Notes: generated by a model not told the origin, from the letters alone. Shown: positions 1 through 13,104, counted from the stretch's first letter. The stretch: DNA of 64,000 nt from Xiphophorus maculatus (GCF_002775205.1 NC_036459.1:6393466-6457465); one strand, 5' to 3'. Program-made: numbers and translations.

Positions 1-2395
1 AAGTGGCACTTTATTTAAAGTGAAAAGTTCATGCTTTTTAATGTAGTTATTTTTGTGGTGATTTTAGATTTGTTTTAAATAGCATGGCTACTTTACAGTG
101 CCTCACTAAGGTGAGACATTTCATTTCCACCACACAACTCAGTGTTTTATCAATGTTAGGTGATAGACAAGTAATCAAATGCATTATTAAATAGTCGTCA
201 ACATGGTCTTCCTTTTATGAGGCTTTTGCAGCATGACTTTATTGTCTATTTGATTTCATTACAGTACAGAGATTTCTAACAACTATCATAGACACTTAAA
301 ACATCAAAAGCTGAATAAATAACCTGTGACTGATGAAAGTAAAGTCACGGTAAATTACCATGCATTCCATGAGTAACCGTGTTGATCACAGAGACATTGG
401 CATTTACACTGCTGTCATATTCAAGGGCTCCATGCATCTTAACCTCTCTATGGCACGAAGACCAGAATGAAGTTTGCCAGAGAGAATGTGAACAATAAAA
501 ATCAACTTCTGGAATAATGTTCTTTGCGCTGATGAATTGAAAAATAAATTACTTACAATTTACATAAACCAAATACAGCCTAGCAGAAAGAGAATTTCAA
601 ACTGTAAAATGTGAGAGCGTCTGGAAAAAAAGCATTTTTTTTTATTTTTTTTTTAGCAGAACTGGGCCCTGTGACAGGACAGTCACAGGGCTTGGACAGG
701 CTTGTCCAAGGACAAGCTGTGTAAAAAGGACATTTCAAATCCTGTTTCCAGTCAAAGCAGGGACTTAAACCTAGCTGAAATAATATGTAAAAAATGCTGT
801 ATATGCAATAAACTCCAATAAGCGTCTTACAGCTAAATGTCAACAGTGGGGAGACTTTCTTAAACTAACACTAGGGGGCAGGATATCCTAACATTTTCCT
901 GAACTATGACATATTTTTGTTTATATTTTTTTAATGAGAGAATAAAAGTTTATATTTGTTGTCTGGAGCAATTAAAAACTATTTTTCAGACACTGGTGAC
1001 CTCCTGCCAGTAAAGAGGCTAAACATCAAAAGGTTTTCCATAGGAATAAATAACCTCTTTGAAGTTGAGATATAGCTGTTCACTGAGTCTCTCTTACCAA
1101 AGTAGGTCATTCACATCACTAAGTGCATCCACTATCTGATGCTAAATCCAACATGTGGCTTCATGTCCAGCAGAGGCGACTGTAGCATCTGGCTTGTTCC
1201 TCAAAACTGACCTTTACTTATTAATGTAGTACATAAACATAAACCGGTCATGCTTCTTTGTGTGAAAGCTTGCAGATTCAGTTAATACAGTAGTAGGACA
1301 ACAGGTAAAGATAAATGATATCATGCTGAGTGCTGGTTAAATCATAAACATGCTTCCAGACGTCGCTAGAGATTTGGGCTACGATGTTAATAATGAGAGA
1401 GGAAAAAAATATTTTAATGAGTTACATTTTTTAGAAAAGATAATTTATTAGCAACAACTAGAATGCTCAAACAAGAAGCACGCCACTGCTGAGTGGGGCG
1501 TTAGGACATTGTGACGTCGTCTGCAGAATCCGAGGGTCTTACAAACTTGCAAACATGTTTTAAATGCTTCAAAATGAGCCTAAAAAACCAAAGCAACTAA
1601 ACAGTAAAATGTATAATCTTCAGATGCAATTAATTGCGACACTTTTTTTTCAGTGTAAAAGTGCTTTGTGTGCTTTTCTCTTCCCTCAAAAAAGAAGTGC
1701 ATTTTATGAATCTGTGCTCAGTGAAGCATTTGACATTGAACAAAAGACCATAATCTCGACACTCATCCTAATGGACAGATATTCTGAACATCTGGTCACT
1801 GCATTTCTGACCTATTTTATCACTGGTTGATATAAGCTCCGCCCAAATGGACTCACTTCAGTAAACTGGAACAAAACCCCTTTAGTCTCCCGTCATTGGT
1901 TGCACCAATGGCCTCCAGCCAACCCTCCTCTACCTCTTGCATTAATTCAGATTACTCGCTGGTTATACCGACAGGTTTAAAATAATGAAATCTGTTCACC
2001 ACAGTAACCTAAACGGTCATAAAGGAAAGTGAAGATGCATGGCTATTTTCTGTCTGAAATAATGAAAAAAATAAATATTTGCACATGTGAAGCTCACATA
2101 TAGTTTCCAAACTCTTTTTTAATTTGTGCAGTATGGATTTTTATCAACAAATAAAATAGTTACTGTGCAAGACAAACAAGTGTTACAGTACATTCATAAA
2201 TACTTCAAATGTAACCTCAATTACAATGACAAAAGTAAAGATGGCTTAAAGGTGAAGAAAATATTTTACAGTTACATTTTTAAAGAAAATCAGAGGTATA
2301 ATATGAAAATAGTTAAAAGTGCATTCTCTTTGAACTAGCAGTGCATGTTGTGGAAATAAGTGAAAATATTTGAAACTTACAACTTGCCACACAGT
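1..2395. other. Intergenic DNA, no gene recognised
   Basis: No exon chain or recognisable protein was found on either strand. The stretch is AT-rich and probably holds the 3' untranslated region of the minus-strand gene that ends at 2396. Two back-to-back perfect hairpins lie at 667-710. A pair of opposed CCAAT motifs (1894-1910), with a GC-box-like CTCCGCCC just upstream near 1840, looks weakly promoter-like, but no transcript can be attached to it. Confidence 0.5.
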
Positions 2396-2757
2396 TTAAA
2401 TGTTAGACTTATGGGAAGGAACTGACAGGGAGTTCAGAAACTGCTGCAAGGTGGAAACGTACTCTTCTGGGTGGCATCGCAGGTGGGCGGCATGTGTTGA
2501 CTTCTTCCACTTCCTGCCGTCCACAGAAACTCCCCTCCGCCTCCAGGAGTCCATCAGCTTTTCCAGGACAGCAGTGCTGCACATTGCATCGTTTTCGCTA
2601 AAGAAGAAGAGGGCTGGAGAAGTAACCGGGTTGTTGTAGAAAACCTGGATGCTGTTCTCGTACAAGTCTGCAGTGTACGACTTGAAGAGCCTGAAGTAGA
2701 GCATGGCGGTGGTTTTGATGAATCCCTCTAAACGTGGCACCAAGGTCTTCCCAAGCC
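2396..2757 (-). CDS. Terminal exon of the DUF829/TMEM53-like gene
   Basis: The acceptor TTTTTCAG abuts 2757. The exon encodes the C-terminal half of the domain, starting LGKTLVPRLEG after a codon split with exon 2, and ends with TAA at 2398-2396. The SENDAMCS acidic motif and a THAAHLRCHPEEY histidine motif are here, matching the layout of DUF829 C-termini. Confidence 0.75.
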
Positions 2758-5700
2758 CTGAAAAACAATTAAATGAATAATATAAATGTAATGTTGCATT
2801 ATTCCTGCAATGGCATGCACCTACTGGACAGTACACCACTTCTAGTTGTGCTGTTTATACACAAAAACAGCACATGACAGGATAAATAATCAGTGCCCTG
2901 CAAAAGTTCTGATCGTGTTGAACTTTTTAAAAATAATGTCAAGCTACAATCACAAGCTGCAATGTATTTTATTTATTCATCAGAGTAATGCATAGTGCTT
3001 AAATGGAAATAAATGGTATCCCTTGTTTTAAAACATTTTTAAATGAAAATTAAAGTGTTGTATGGACACATTCTCAGGCTCTTTTAATCTGATACTTCTA
3101 AATTGTATCCTGGGTGAAATTTATATAACTTCAACTGTTGCGTAAAGACCAAATAGAGGTGGTTTTCACAAACAAGACTATTTGCTGTCTTCATGCTGTT
3201 TGATGTAAACAAACAACATGAAGACCAAGAGACACAGCAGGCAGGTCAGGAATGAAATGGCAGAGACGTTTAAAGCAGGGCAGGTCTATAAAACATCATA
3301 AGAAAACTTGGTGGAAAACTAACTCTGCACATCACACCAAACAGACCAACCCCACTGTAAAATTTGGTGATGGCAGCATCATGGTGTAGAGATGGGGAAC
3401 CAGGTCAGTGTTGATCTAGAGCAGTGGTTCTTAACCTGGGTTCAATCGAACCCCAGGGGTTCGATGAGTCGGTCTCAGGGGTTCGGCGGAGCCTCTGCCG
3501 CGGAGGTAAAGACACACTTGTGTAAAGTCGTGATGACACGCCCCGCTTGGCCATCGCTTGTTGCAGAGGATCATGTTACATTGCTCGGCCAATCAGGGCT
3601 GCGGGGAATTTAGTGCGCGCAGTATCAGCAGCTGTCGTAGTTGTACGTCGCGTGGTTTCTTTCTTAATATTTTAATCCATACTAAATATGTCGAGCAAAA
3701 AAAGAAGAAAATGAACAGACTTTGCTCTGAAGATGCACTTGCCCAGGTGAAGCCACGCCTCTCTGAACTGGTCTCCCAAAGACAACAGCAGAAGTCACAC
3801 TGATTTGCAGGTATGTCATTTGTGCAACACTTTATTCTGGCCCCCAAAAAGTATTTTGTGGATTCAAAATGACACAAAAACAAATTAAATTTAAAATAAA
3901 AAAAAAAATAAGTTATTAAAAAATTTGTCATTCTTTGAAAAAATCCAAATTTATTTTTAAATTAGTAAAATAGTAAAAAATAATATTTTGGGGGCTGAAA
4001 TTCTTTTATGGGGCCAAAATATTTTGGGGGCCAGAATGAAGTAACACTGTAACTTGCTGTGAGTTCAAATGTCTTGAATTTGGACAAAAAAAAAAATTAT
4101 CACTAAAGAAGGGTTCGGTGAATGCGCATATGAAACTGATGGGTTCGGTACCTCAAAAAAGGTTAAGAACCATTGATCTAGAGGCTAATAAAAGTCAATA
4201 ACGGAATACACTTTTCAATTATAGACTACTTTCTGTTAGTCTATCACAGACAATTGTGATAAATTACATCCGAGTTTGTGGTGTCACTGCTTCTAATTTG
4301 CATACAGTCACAGAAGGCATCACTTACAGTCAATTAGAGTTAAAACAGAAATTTCACACAGTTTTATTTAAATTATTAGTCTTAAAAATCATTACCCAAG
4401 TAAATAAAGTAACAATTAGAGAGCTAAATCTCATATGTTGAAGTATTGGAATATTTACTTTGGACTAAATTAGCACTCAAAAAAGAAAGATTAATTTACT
4501 AAAACTGACTATTGTCCTAAAATAGGAAAAAATAAAAATCTTGGAAATCCTGTACTTCAGACAAAGTGGGGCAGTAGGTCAACAGTTAATTAATTATAGA
4601 AAGTTCTGACACATAACACAAAAGTAATCTGAGCTCCAGTACAATGGTGGTGCATCACTCTCACTCACCTGTTGCCATGTGATCCAGAGAGCCGACCACT
4701 AGACTGTCATAAATATGCCCTATAACTCTATGCGCCAGAGGAGTGTGTTGTGTTGGTTGCTGAGCAATGTGAGTGAGCAGCTGCGTGAAAGTATAGCCAC
4801 CAATGGAAGAAGCATGCACCAGTATGAGCCTTCCTGTGAAAGGAGGCTCCTCTAAAATATTCAAAATCTCCAACCCGTAGTTGAGGCCCCATCGAGGCCA
4901 CAGGAAGTGCATTACGCTGCTCTGGATCAGGAGAACATCCATATCACGGTCAAGGTAGAGCTCCCTGTACTTTGCTACGGCCCCAGGTTGGGCACAGAGC
5001 CAGGAGAAGAATAGGAGAAGAGGACGAGAATTGGAAGCAGCATCTGACTGCATCGGGGAGGAATCAGCTGTGTGGGAAGGCGTTTCTAAAGACACTGGAG
5101 AGGAGACGGGGAACAGAGTTGATGTGGCCTGAGAGTCTTTGGCAAGGGTTACTGTCTGGTGCTCAGCTGCTGTCATTGGAGTGTAGTAATAAATGATACC
5201 ATTGCAGATTCTCCTGGCTACAAACTTCCCTGAGTTGTCTGGTTCAGACGTGGTTGCATCAGTCCTGAAAAGACTGAAAAAAGAAGGTCAGTCAGATTTC
5301 ATAATAAATCATTCTTGCAGTCTAGGAAGGGAGAATAGACTTGCAACATCTTAATCTGTTTGTTTTTTTCTTTGAGCTATGCATGTTCAAGATAAACTCA
5401 AAAATGAAAGAATAGTAGTTTAGACTTGAAGTGAGCCACGAATTGCTAAAATATCAAACTATTTAGTAACGGAGGTTTTGACTGATGTAAACAATATCTC
5501 AAATTCTGTTACCTTACAACACTACTTTGGTGCCAAATACTGTAATATTTTTTTTCTTTGACACAGGAAAAAAAACAACAACACTGAAATTAGTCTTCTC
5601 TTAAAGATATGTTAAAAGATAATAAAAAAAAACATTTTGGAACATCATATCTATTTAGGCTTTATTATAAAACAGATTAATAAAACAAGCATTAAAATAA

Positions 5701-6728
5701 CATTCCACAGGGGTGTTTTACCATGAAAGATGTGGAAAACTTTTTCACTCTGTAAAAGATTTTGGATCCAAAATACAATAACTTGTAACAAAATAGCAAT
5801 CGACATAATCTTACTAACATGTTTTGTTCATTTTTGTTTTTACTATTACAGCTATTAGTATAATTGTTATTATTACTACTAATTTCTATCACTACTACTA
5901 TAAATAACATGACCCAATACTGGCAAAGTCAAATCACAAGTATACTAATGGCATAACGGGTTATTTAAGCAGAACAATGTGAACAACTCATAAGATGTGA
6001 TTACCTAATGTGTATTACAGTTGTTAAGCAAGACTAAAAAAGAAATCAGACTGCTGTTAAATAATTAAGTGATGCAATAAAAGGCTCCTTGCCCAAACAG
6101 TGTTGATTTTGGCTCCCCACAATTAGCAAATCAGCATAACCTCCCAAACTCAACCTTTTTTTTTTTTTTATTTGTATGTCTAGAAAATATTTGCAATTTC
6201 TTCTCATTTACAATGAGCCAAAAAAACACGTTATTTAATTACCACGTTCAAATCTTAACGGAAATTTTTTTTTTTTCCAAACTATCTCAACATTTCAGCA
6301 TTCAGAGCCTCTAGGTTTGGTGTAGCCATACAAACTAATCTTTTTTTGTTTGTTTGTCTGTTTCCTTCTGTAGCCTAAACGTATAGAGCTCCATGTCAGC
6401 TTTTGATTTCTCCCCATTCTTGGGATTTTAATTACAGTAATCTTCTAAAAATAGACCAAGAGTGCGTTTCACATATCGGCCTATTGCAGATTCTTGAATT
6501 CCTATAAAGACTTGACAACCAAACGCCAACAAAGGGAAAGGAAGCGCAGCGTGTGAAGCCCTCCTCCTTTACAAATGAAGCTAAATGTAAGGCTAGATGC
6601 CAACATGTTAATACATTCCCACCGCGTCTCAAAATGATACATTAGCAACCTGTCCTCATTTTCCTGAATCGTATCATAGCAACGACTCGGTTCATGTTTT
6701 ACCTGGTGGGGAGTGCAAGGTTCCCCAT
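2396..6728 (-). CDS. DUF829 / TMEM53-like protein, three exons
   Basis: Minus-strand gene assembled from three coding exons: 6728-6703 (ATG, 8 codons plus AG), 5273-4669 and 2757-2396 (TAA stop). Each junction has AG acceptors and GT donors, and the phases agree: AG|T at junction 1, G|GG at junction 2. The total is 993 nt, 330 residues plus stop. The protein resembles the DUF829 family of TMEM53, predicted alpha/beta-hydrolase-like proteins. Visible landmarks are a FFSWLCAQPGAVAKY strand/helix, a nucleophile-elbow-like VHASSIGGYTF, a SENDAMCS acidic loop and a late THAAHLRCHPEEY segment carrying a histidine. Family members lack well-established chemistry, so no reaction is assigned. It is too diverged from textbook TMEM53 to give a symbol. 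The first exon lies in a CpG-containing stretch (about 6700-6960), consistent with a promoter there. The tiny first exon is the least certain part. Confidence 0.78.
2890..3421. repeat. Degenerate copy of an abundant teleost interspersed repeat
   Basis: Recognisable pieces are a GCCCTGCAAAAGTTCTGAT start and a GGTGATGGCAGCATCATGGTG block near 3367. These are hallmarks of a high-copy fish repeat probably derived from a DNA transposon, which I know by sequence but cannot name with confidence. Other copies lie near 43.0, 47.6, 51.2, 53.5 and 58.8 kb. A hAT element is inserted into this copy at 3422. Confidence 0.5.
3422..4175 (+). mobile_element. Non-autonomous hAT transposon, 754 bp
   Basis: Terminal inverted repeats are CAGTGGTTCTTAACCT at the left and its near-perfect complement (AGGTTAAGAACCATTG) at the right, with one mismatch. 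The 8-bp target duplication ATCTAGAG lies at 3414-3421 and 4176-4183. An 8-bp duplication with CA..TG-type ends is diagnostic of hAT. The interior keeps a short coding remnant starting near 3688 (M-S-S-K-K-R-R-K and then a stop), similar to the start of ZBED-like hAT transposases. No intact transposase is present, so the element must be mobilised in trans or be dead. Confidence 0.88.
4669..5273 (-). CDS. Exon 2 of the DUF829/TMEM53-like gene
   Basis: This largest exon carries the N-terminal half of the hydrolase-like domain after a Ser/Thr-rich insert. The donor is CAG|GTGAGT at 4669/4668. Two acceptor AGs sit 9 nt apart, giving exon starts at 5273 or 5264. Both are in phase, so the protein would be 330 or 327 residues. 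The reading frame is open through the whole exon, starting well upstream of the internal ATG at 5176. Confidence 0.75.
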
Positions 6729-6970
6729 GCTGAGAGATGGAAAACGCGTCCTTGTCCGCTTGGCGGTCTGGAAAATTACTTTGCACGCCTTGCTCAGATA
6801 CGACGTACTGCCAGCTCGCCGTGGCAACGGATAGCCGTGGATTTATATGACGCTCGCGCGCCCGTGACGGTTCCACGGTTCCACGCGCTCTCACACTTGC
6901 AGCTAGCTTGCAATATACCGTGCACGCGCGATTTTCTTGCGATGCTCGCTCCCGCCACCAGAACAAAATA
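6700..6970 (-). promoter_or_regulatory. CpG-containing promoter region of the DUF829-like gene
   Basis: This is the most CpG-dense stretch in the left 12 kb, with several CGCGCG-like clusters between 6780 and 6940. It sits immediately upstream of and over the inferred first coding exon on the minus strand. The ATG at 6728 follows CTCTCAGC, a weak Kozak context with G at +4. There is no clear TATA box, as is usual for a CpG-type promoter. Confidence 0.4.
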
Positions 6971-9900
6971 GAATCTACATTGCAAGGTGAACATAACGCA
7001 AAGGCACGAATCTAAACTGATGCATTCACTGATTTTAAATATGATGAACATTCATGAAAATGTAGCTTTCAGCAGAAACAGTTTCAAACTTTATAACTGA
7101 TAACTCAAGGCCGCAAAGTGTAAACGCCACAAACTCACACTGATGACCTCAGCAAGCTAAATAAGGAAACATTACAAGGTCATACTGAGAGTTTATCCTG
7201 ACCTACTAAACAGTACTGCAGTACTTTGTAAGCGCCACAAGATGGTGCCATGTTACCTTGTTTATCTTTGTAAAACACAACAGGACAACCAGAGAATATA
7301 TGTAATTTGAATTTTAAAACATAAAATGTTGTAGATTTTTTTTTTTTAATGCAGTTAGAAACTGAAAAGCATAAGTGCATTTTTCTTAAAAAAAAAAACA
7401 AAAAAACAAAAATAAAGATGCAAACTTGAAAACTATTTTCAGATAAAACGCATTACCCTTCTGGAACATAACACTTTGTTCACATAAAATTCACTCAAAC
7501 CCTTATGCTTGCCTAGTTTCCTGCTTGTTACTCATAAACTCTGAGGACAAAATGATCACTTGATTCCCAACATATCCCACCAATTATCTCAATCTGTTAG
7601 TGATCATAATGTTATGTGTGGTACATGGAATTTCTTTTTGTTATATAAGTTGTTGTGCACTATATAGTTTTAAGTGTCACATTTTCATGTACATATTGGT
7701 CAATAGAGGTCAGACTACCTTGTCATTTTACAGATTAAAGCACACCACATTATCTGATGCATTTCTAAAGTAGGTCAAAGATCATATTTAATGGTCACAA
7801 AACATGGATGTTTTATGAAACTGGTGCAGACAATCACAAATATTGCTTTTTGAAAAGTTGGTAGGACATAAAAAGTTGCATGCCCCATCTGGACTGCTCA
7901 GAAAGTAACTCCAAGCTTTTTGCCATTTACAATTTTAAACTAGTGTAGAATAATTTCTCCAGCTCATACTAAGCATTTTTATCAGTCTAACCAATGTTAC
8001 TGTTGGGCTTGTTTGTTGAAAATCAGACGGGCTGCGGGTTTGATTGGCCCTGAAACTGATCCAAGGTCATGGAGAACAATCTGGAATTAATTTTTTCTTT
8101 AATTACAGTGTGTTTAATAACAAAAATAAAATATCAACAGAAAAAAAAAAAAGCAACATTGACACCATTCAGCTCTGGAAAGAGTTACAAAGACAATTTC
8201 AGGAAAATGTACTCCAATGAAATCCTGAATTGTAGTTTCCACCAGAAAACCTCAAAGGAGTAAGTCCCTCCTTCAGTTTGTAACATTAAGCTTAAGTTAT
8301 CTTGGGTTATGTAGCGTGACAATATTTCAAATACATCAGAACATCCACCGCTGGCTGAGCAAAAAATTATATAAAAGTTCTGGATGTAAATCTGATTGGA
8401 ATGCTGTCAAATAAAAGACCTTTAACTCGTCGTAGTGTAGAATTAAAACAACTCGCAAAGAAAAGTTGGATAATATTAATTCACAGGGATCTAAAAAACC
8501 TGTTATTGATGGATTTTGTTGCTACAAATGGCAGTTCAACCAGTTATTAGGTTTAAGCGGAAATTATTCTTCCACATGAAATTGTCGGATGAAATCTTCA
8601 TTATATCCTTGTGATACATTCAAATGTATTTGATTACATGAAGAGTGAGCATGTCAAAACACTATTGCTAATTAGATTTTATTTGAGGAAAAGGAAAAGT
8701 TGGGTTTTTCTATGACGCAACATGACTACTTTTAGGCTCAGCCAGCCAGAAAAATATTTAGGTTCCACAAAAACATTACTCTTGCCCTTCCCAGGCCATG
8801 TTTCTGTAGTACGTTTAACACCAGCAGCCCCTCCCTCTGCTTTACGCCCCTGATTCCCATCTTACATCATTATTTTAAACAGCCCTTCACCCCTATCCCT
8901 GCCAATTTTCTATACATAGTCCTGCAAACCCCCTCAAATCTCCCCTTCTAAATAAAGGCTGTGAGGACCACCTCTCCATTTGCTGCCACATCACCCCATA
9001 GCCTTTCCTTTTTGTATTGTTTCAACATGGCCTCTATTATCCAAGCAAAGAGAGAAAGTAGGGAGGGAGGGGAACGCATAGAAGAAAATGAGGGAACAGA
9101 GGGGGAAATGTGCCTACTCCGTTCTTTAGTGCAAGCGGGGTCCACCCACATAAGGGTGTGGAAATTCCACTGCAGCTTCCTGCTTTTTCTCAGTCTTTTC
9201 CTTTTTGCTCTTCTCACTCAATCATACTTTCACCCAGCATCACATTTTCTTCAGACGATTCATCTGCACAATGAAATCAACACAGCGAACCGCATCTAAG
9301 CTGTCAAAGCATTGCAATATCTAAATAACTTTCTACTTAGCAATTATGATTTTGAGGTTACAATGAGGAAATACAAAGGGCAGTTTGGAAAATATAACCA
9401 GACCCAACTGGAAATATTAACACACTTTATGGTGTTTTGTGCTTGAAGGGTGTAACAAAATATAATAAATCAGAAAAAAAAAACCTCTGGATACTACTGA
9501 GCCTGACGCACTTAACACCAGACGTGTACGCCAAACCCAGTCAGTAAGTAGGAGAATTTTTACAACTTTGTCCCATTTAGTCACAAGTTTGGGAAGAACT
9601 ATGTGTGATGAACCAACACAAAGTAAAGGATATTTTGGATAATGGGTATGTTCTTTGTAAAATAGTTCAAGCTCAATTAGACTGGATGCAGTGCCTGCAA
9701 ATTTGAGTTTAAAGGTCTTTAAACTTGTCCACATCTATATCCCTGATTTTTCTGCCATGTGTTTTGGTCTTCATGACGCAGCTTTTCTTTCTAACCTCTC
9801 AGCCCTTCATTGGACAGTCTTTACTTCTACTGAGTTTAGGTAACACACAAGTGAACTCTAGCTAAGGGGACTGAAGAAGACAATCGACTAATATTTATGC

Positions 9901-12339
9901 TTGCATTCATTCTAGGCAAATTTATTGTCTCTGCATCTTTCAAGATACATACTTACATATCCAACTGAATTTAACTTTTGTTTTTCAAGGCTGTTTTATT
10001 AGTGTCAGGCCTTTGCATATCATCTGTTAGTTTATGATATGTTATATGTAGAACATATCATTTTGTAAATAAAAACTGACAATGCAACATTGTGATGTAA
10101 TATGATCCAGATAGAACTATGGCATGTTAAATCCGTACGGAAGTTCTTCATCAATTTACTCATGCATTGGAGGTTTTTGTTAGAAGAATCTAGGCGAATT
10201 TACATCTAAAAAAGAAACTGAATATTGGCAGAATCTTTTCAGAATTTATTTCCAGGTGTTCCCAGTATTTCGTCAACTTATTACATCTTGAATCCTGCTC
10301 TCTAAAACATTTTCTCCTCCTTTCCGTAGGATAGAGTTTACATTCAAAACACAATTAAAGACATGTTGCTTTTGGAGCTAATGTGTGAGACTGTTCATCA
10401 GAGGGAGAAGTGTGGTTGTTATCTTTTCAACCCAAAACAATGATACAAAACAATTTAAAACCTCTTTTACAATATTTTTGTGTTTTTACACATAAAAGTT
10501 TTGCTTTTATTGGGGGGAAACGGTTCACTGGTATTTAGGTTATGATAGCAGAAGTAGTGGGAGAAATAGACACAAAAATATGCTTTCAATAAAGTTAAGT
10601 ACCAGCTGAATAGAGAACAATTATTTTCGGCAATTGTAAGATCTTGATAAGATTATTTTCATATAAAAAAATTACACAAATGTCTGTATACATGGCAGAG
10701 CCCATACACTATTGTGAGTGCCCATTGTTGTCTCCATCTTTTTTTTGAGGAACTCCCTTTACCCTCACAATCACCCATTGTCCTGGACTTTCCGTCAGCT
10801 GAAGCCAGCGGCATGTTCAAGGAGAGAGGACAGTCACACAAACGCAGCACGATTAATGCTTTCTGTCCTAAAGACGCCAGAAAGACTTGAGAAGGCACGA
10901 AACACACAGTAAGGTACAGAACAGTTTGTCACATTGATAAGGAATGTGTGTGATAGGTGATTGGTGCTAGCTCCATTCGGTGAGACGTCCTGGACAGGGT
11001 GCTTGCCCATTGCAGTGCAACACAGAGACACACTCGTATCTGAGGGCAATTACAAAATGCACTGCAACTCCCTGCAGCAAGACCCCAAAACCAGGATTCT
11101 TACACAGCATATTGTTGGCAGTTGTTTCACAGTGCAGCCCTTTTAATTATCTAATGTAGATTATATTTTTCATGATCATTTCCAAGGAGTGGCCAAATTA
11201 TAGAAAAAACTCCAATATTTTTTACTTTAATAACCGTCATGTTTCTACATTTGTATTACTCTTTTTTATATATATAAATCTACACAAACAATGGCATGTT
11301 GTACAATTGAAATATTGATTTTATTTTAAGTCATTAACCATGTTCGAACAGTTTTGTCAAAATGTAAGCATTTTCAAAGAATTACTATTGCCTGCCCTTT
11401 TGTTGCCACAAATCGCAAGGAAACTCAAATAGAGGCAATGCAAGTGTGTGTATTAATGCAGTCTGAAACACTTGCAATACTTGTTATATTAACACTGTCC
11501 TCTGGCACAGTTCATAGCTTAAATATTTATGTCTGCCCTAAGCTTAACCTTACCTGTGACATCACTCTCTGCTGTGGAGCAAAGGCTGAAATCTAGGAAA
11601 ATATCTCTAAATAATGAATATCATTTCCTTGAAAAGCATGGATCGTTCTGGTTCCTGTCATTTTATGCTTGCCACCTGCTTGGCAGAACATATCACAAGA
11701 AAAAGAGAATCCGTTAACGGTATCTGGGCTGTCGTACTCTCAGACGTCAAAATAATGTGCTAGAAATTCAATTATTTGATATGGCAATCCTATGCATTTG
11801 AAGAAAGTGCTCAGCCAGGGGAAATGAGTTTCCAATGTGACTGCACTAAAACAAAGGTGGTAAGAATAGAAAGGAGAGTCAAGGTGAAGGATGTTATCAA
11901 GGCGATCTCCCCTCAGCTGGGGGGACCCAGGGAGACTGAGGAGTGGGCTCCGGCACTGCTGGGAGCACTCAGCTTCTGCTCAGGAAATGATGTTTCCTTA
12001 CTTTGCTGATTGTTCTATATTTGAAATTCCTGGGGATCATTTGATCAGAGATGCTCGGACTATTTTGCTAAAGAGTTTGCAGAGGAACACCCTTTGACTG
12101 CAGGCTTCAGATCTCATCAGAAATAAGTTTGTTGTTCAAATTTCAACACAATGCTTCAAACTGTGCCAAAGGTGAACTGGACCTTACATAATATATTCTT
12201 TCTAATAAGTGTGCCTTTATAGATTAATACTATTATAAATTAATACGATTCAAGTATGTTAAAAAAAGAAAAGAAAAGGAAATATACCGACCTTAACATA
12301 TTAAACTGTATATATAAACAATTTAAAAATAATATTTTT
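6971..12339. other. Intergenic DNA between the DUF829-like gene and prrt4
   Basis: No exon chain was recognised on either strand. GC-richer patches near 8940-9240, 10690-10990 and 11800-11970 contain long unspliced reading frames. They lack protein-like composition and splice context and could instead be non-coding regulatory DNA. Confidence 0.45.
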
Positions 12340-12790
12340 GTATACAGGTATTCCACAAGGATGGATCCTTGGACCATTGTTATTTAATCTTTCCATCAAT
12401 CATCTTTAACCTGTACAGTTTACAACCTAATATCTGCCTGAAATAGTCATCATGATTTTCTCGTAATTACTAAGTTTACTTGTAGATCAATATTTTTAGT
12501 GCATCAGGGTAAATAAAGGAAAAGTTTTTAATAAGCAGAGATTGTGATCCAATTACAATCTTGGAGTTGTCATTGACTTTGAACATTTCTTTTAAACTCA
12601 GATAATTTTTTTTTTTTTAATGATCCAATTTCAAAAATTAGAGCTAAATCAATGTATGTGTTATACAGAAATAGAGTAATTACAAATTTCAATGGTTCTT
12701 TTCCCTCATGTATTTCTGTGATGTTATTCTGAAATGGAATGGAGTATCAAACAATGCAAGAAAGTCATTCTCCCATTCAATGCTTAATAA
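12340..12790 (+). mobile_element. Decayed LINE reverse transcriptase fragment
   Basis: The plus-strand translation of 12347-12406 reads GIPQGWILGPLLFNL followed by SINHL, the classic PQGSxLGPLLF reverse-transcriptase motif of CR1/L2/Rex-type LINEs. Downstream in shifted frames are LGVVIDFEHF (near 12560) and RAKSMYVLYRNRV (near 12640), typical of the region after the catalytic core. Stops and frame changes show it is dead. Clade cannot be settled by eye. Confidence 0.7.
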
Positions 12791-13039
12791 CATCATGCAA
12801 TATAGCCCTTTTTTCCCATTTCTGATATGTGAAGCTATTTCATCTATCTAGCTCTACCTTGTTTATATTGTGAGAAGTCAATATCATGTGCTGTTTGATT
12901 TCAATGTCATGCTTTAAAAAAAAACAACTGCATGCAAAGGTCAGCAGCTTTGAGGTTGAGGATATGTGTGGATGAATGTGTAGGCTTTGCATTTCATTTT
13001 CAGAAAGCTTGCTTGCATAAGCCGTCGTTGTTTTAACCA

Positions 13040-13068
13040 TGCGCCCCAGTGTCCACGGTGGTGGATGA
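13040..13068 (+). promoter_or_regulatory. RE1/NRSF (REST)-like element
   Basis: The sequence AGTGTCCACGGTGGTGGA matches the two half-sites of the RE1 consensus (CTGTCCnnGGTGCTGA in this orientation) at most core positions, with mismatches at the first core base and in the second half-site. It sits about 60 bp before the inferred prrt4 transcription start. It is a match by eye, without a scored matrix. Confidence 0.4.
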
Positions 13069-13104
13069 TCTTTGGTGATGAACAATTTGCTCAGTGAGGT
13101 GTGA

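Noticed and set aside
6502-6966. 154-codon minus-strand frame across the first exon of the DUF829-like gene
   Set aside because: It lies in a CpG-rich leader in a different frame from the phase-matched ATG at 6728.
8961-9299. 112-codon plus-strand reading frame
   Set aside because: Low-complexity Phe/Leu/Ser-rich end, no splice signals and no recognisable domain; an equally long frame lies on the other strand.
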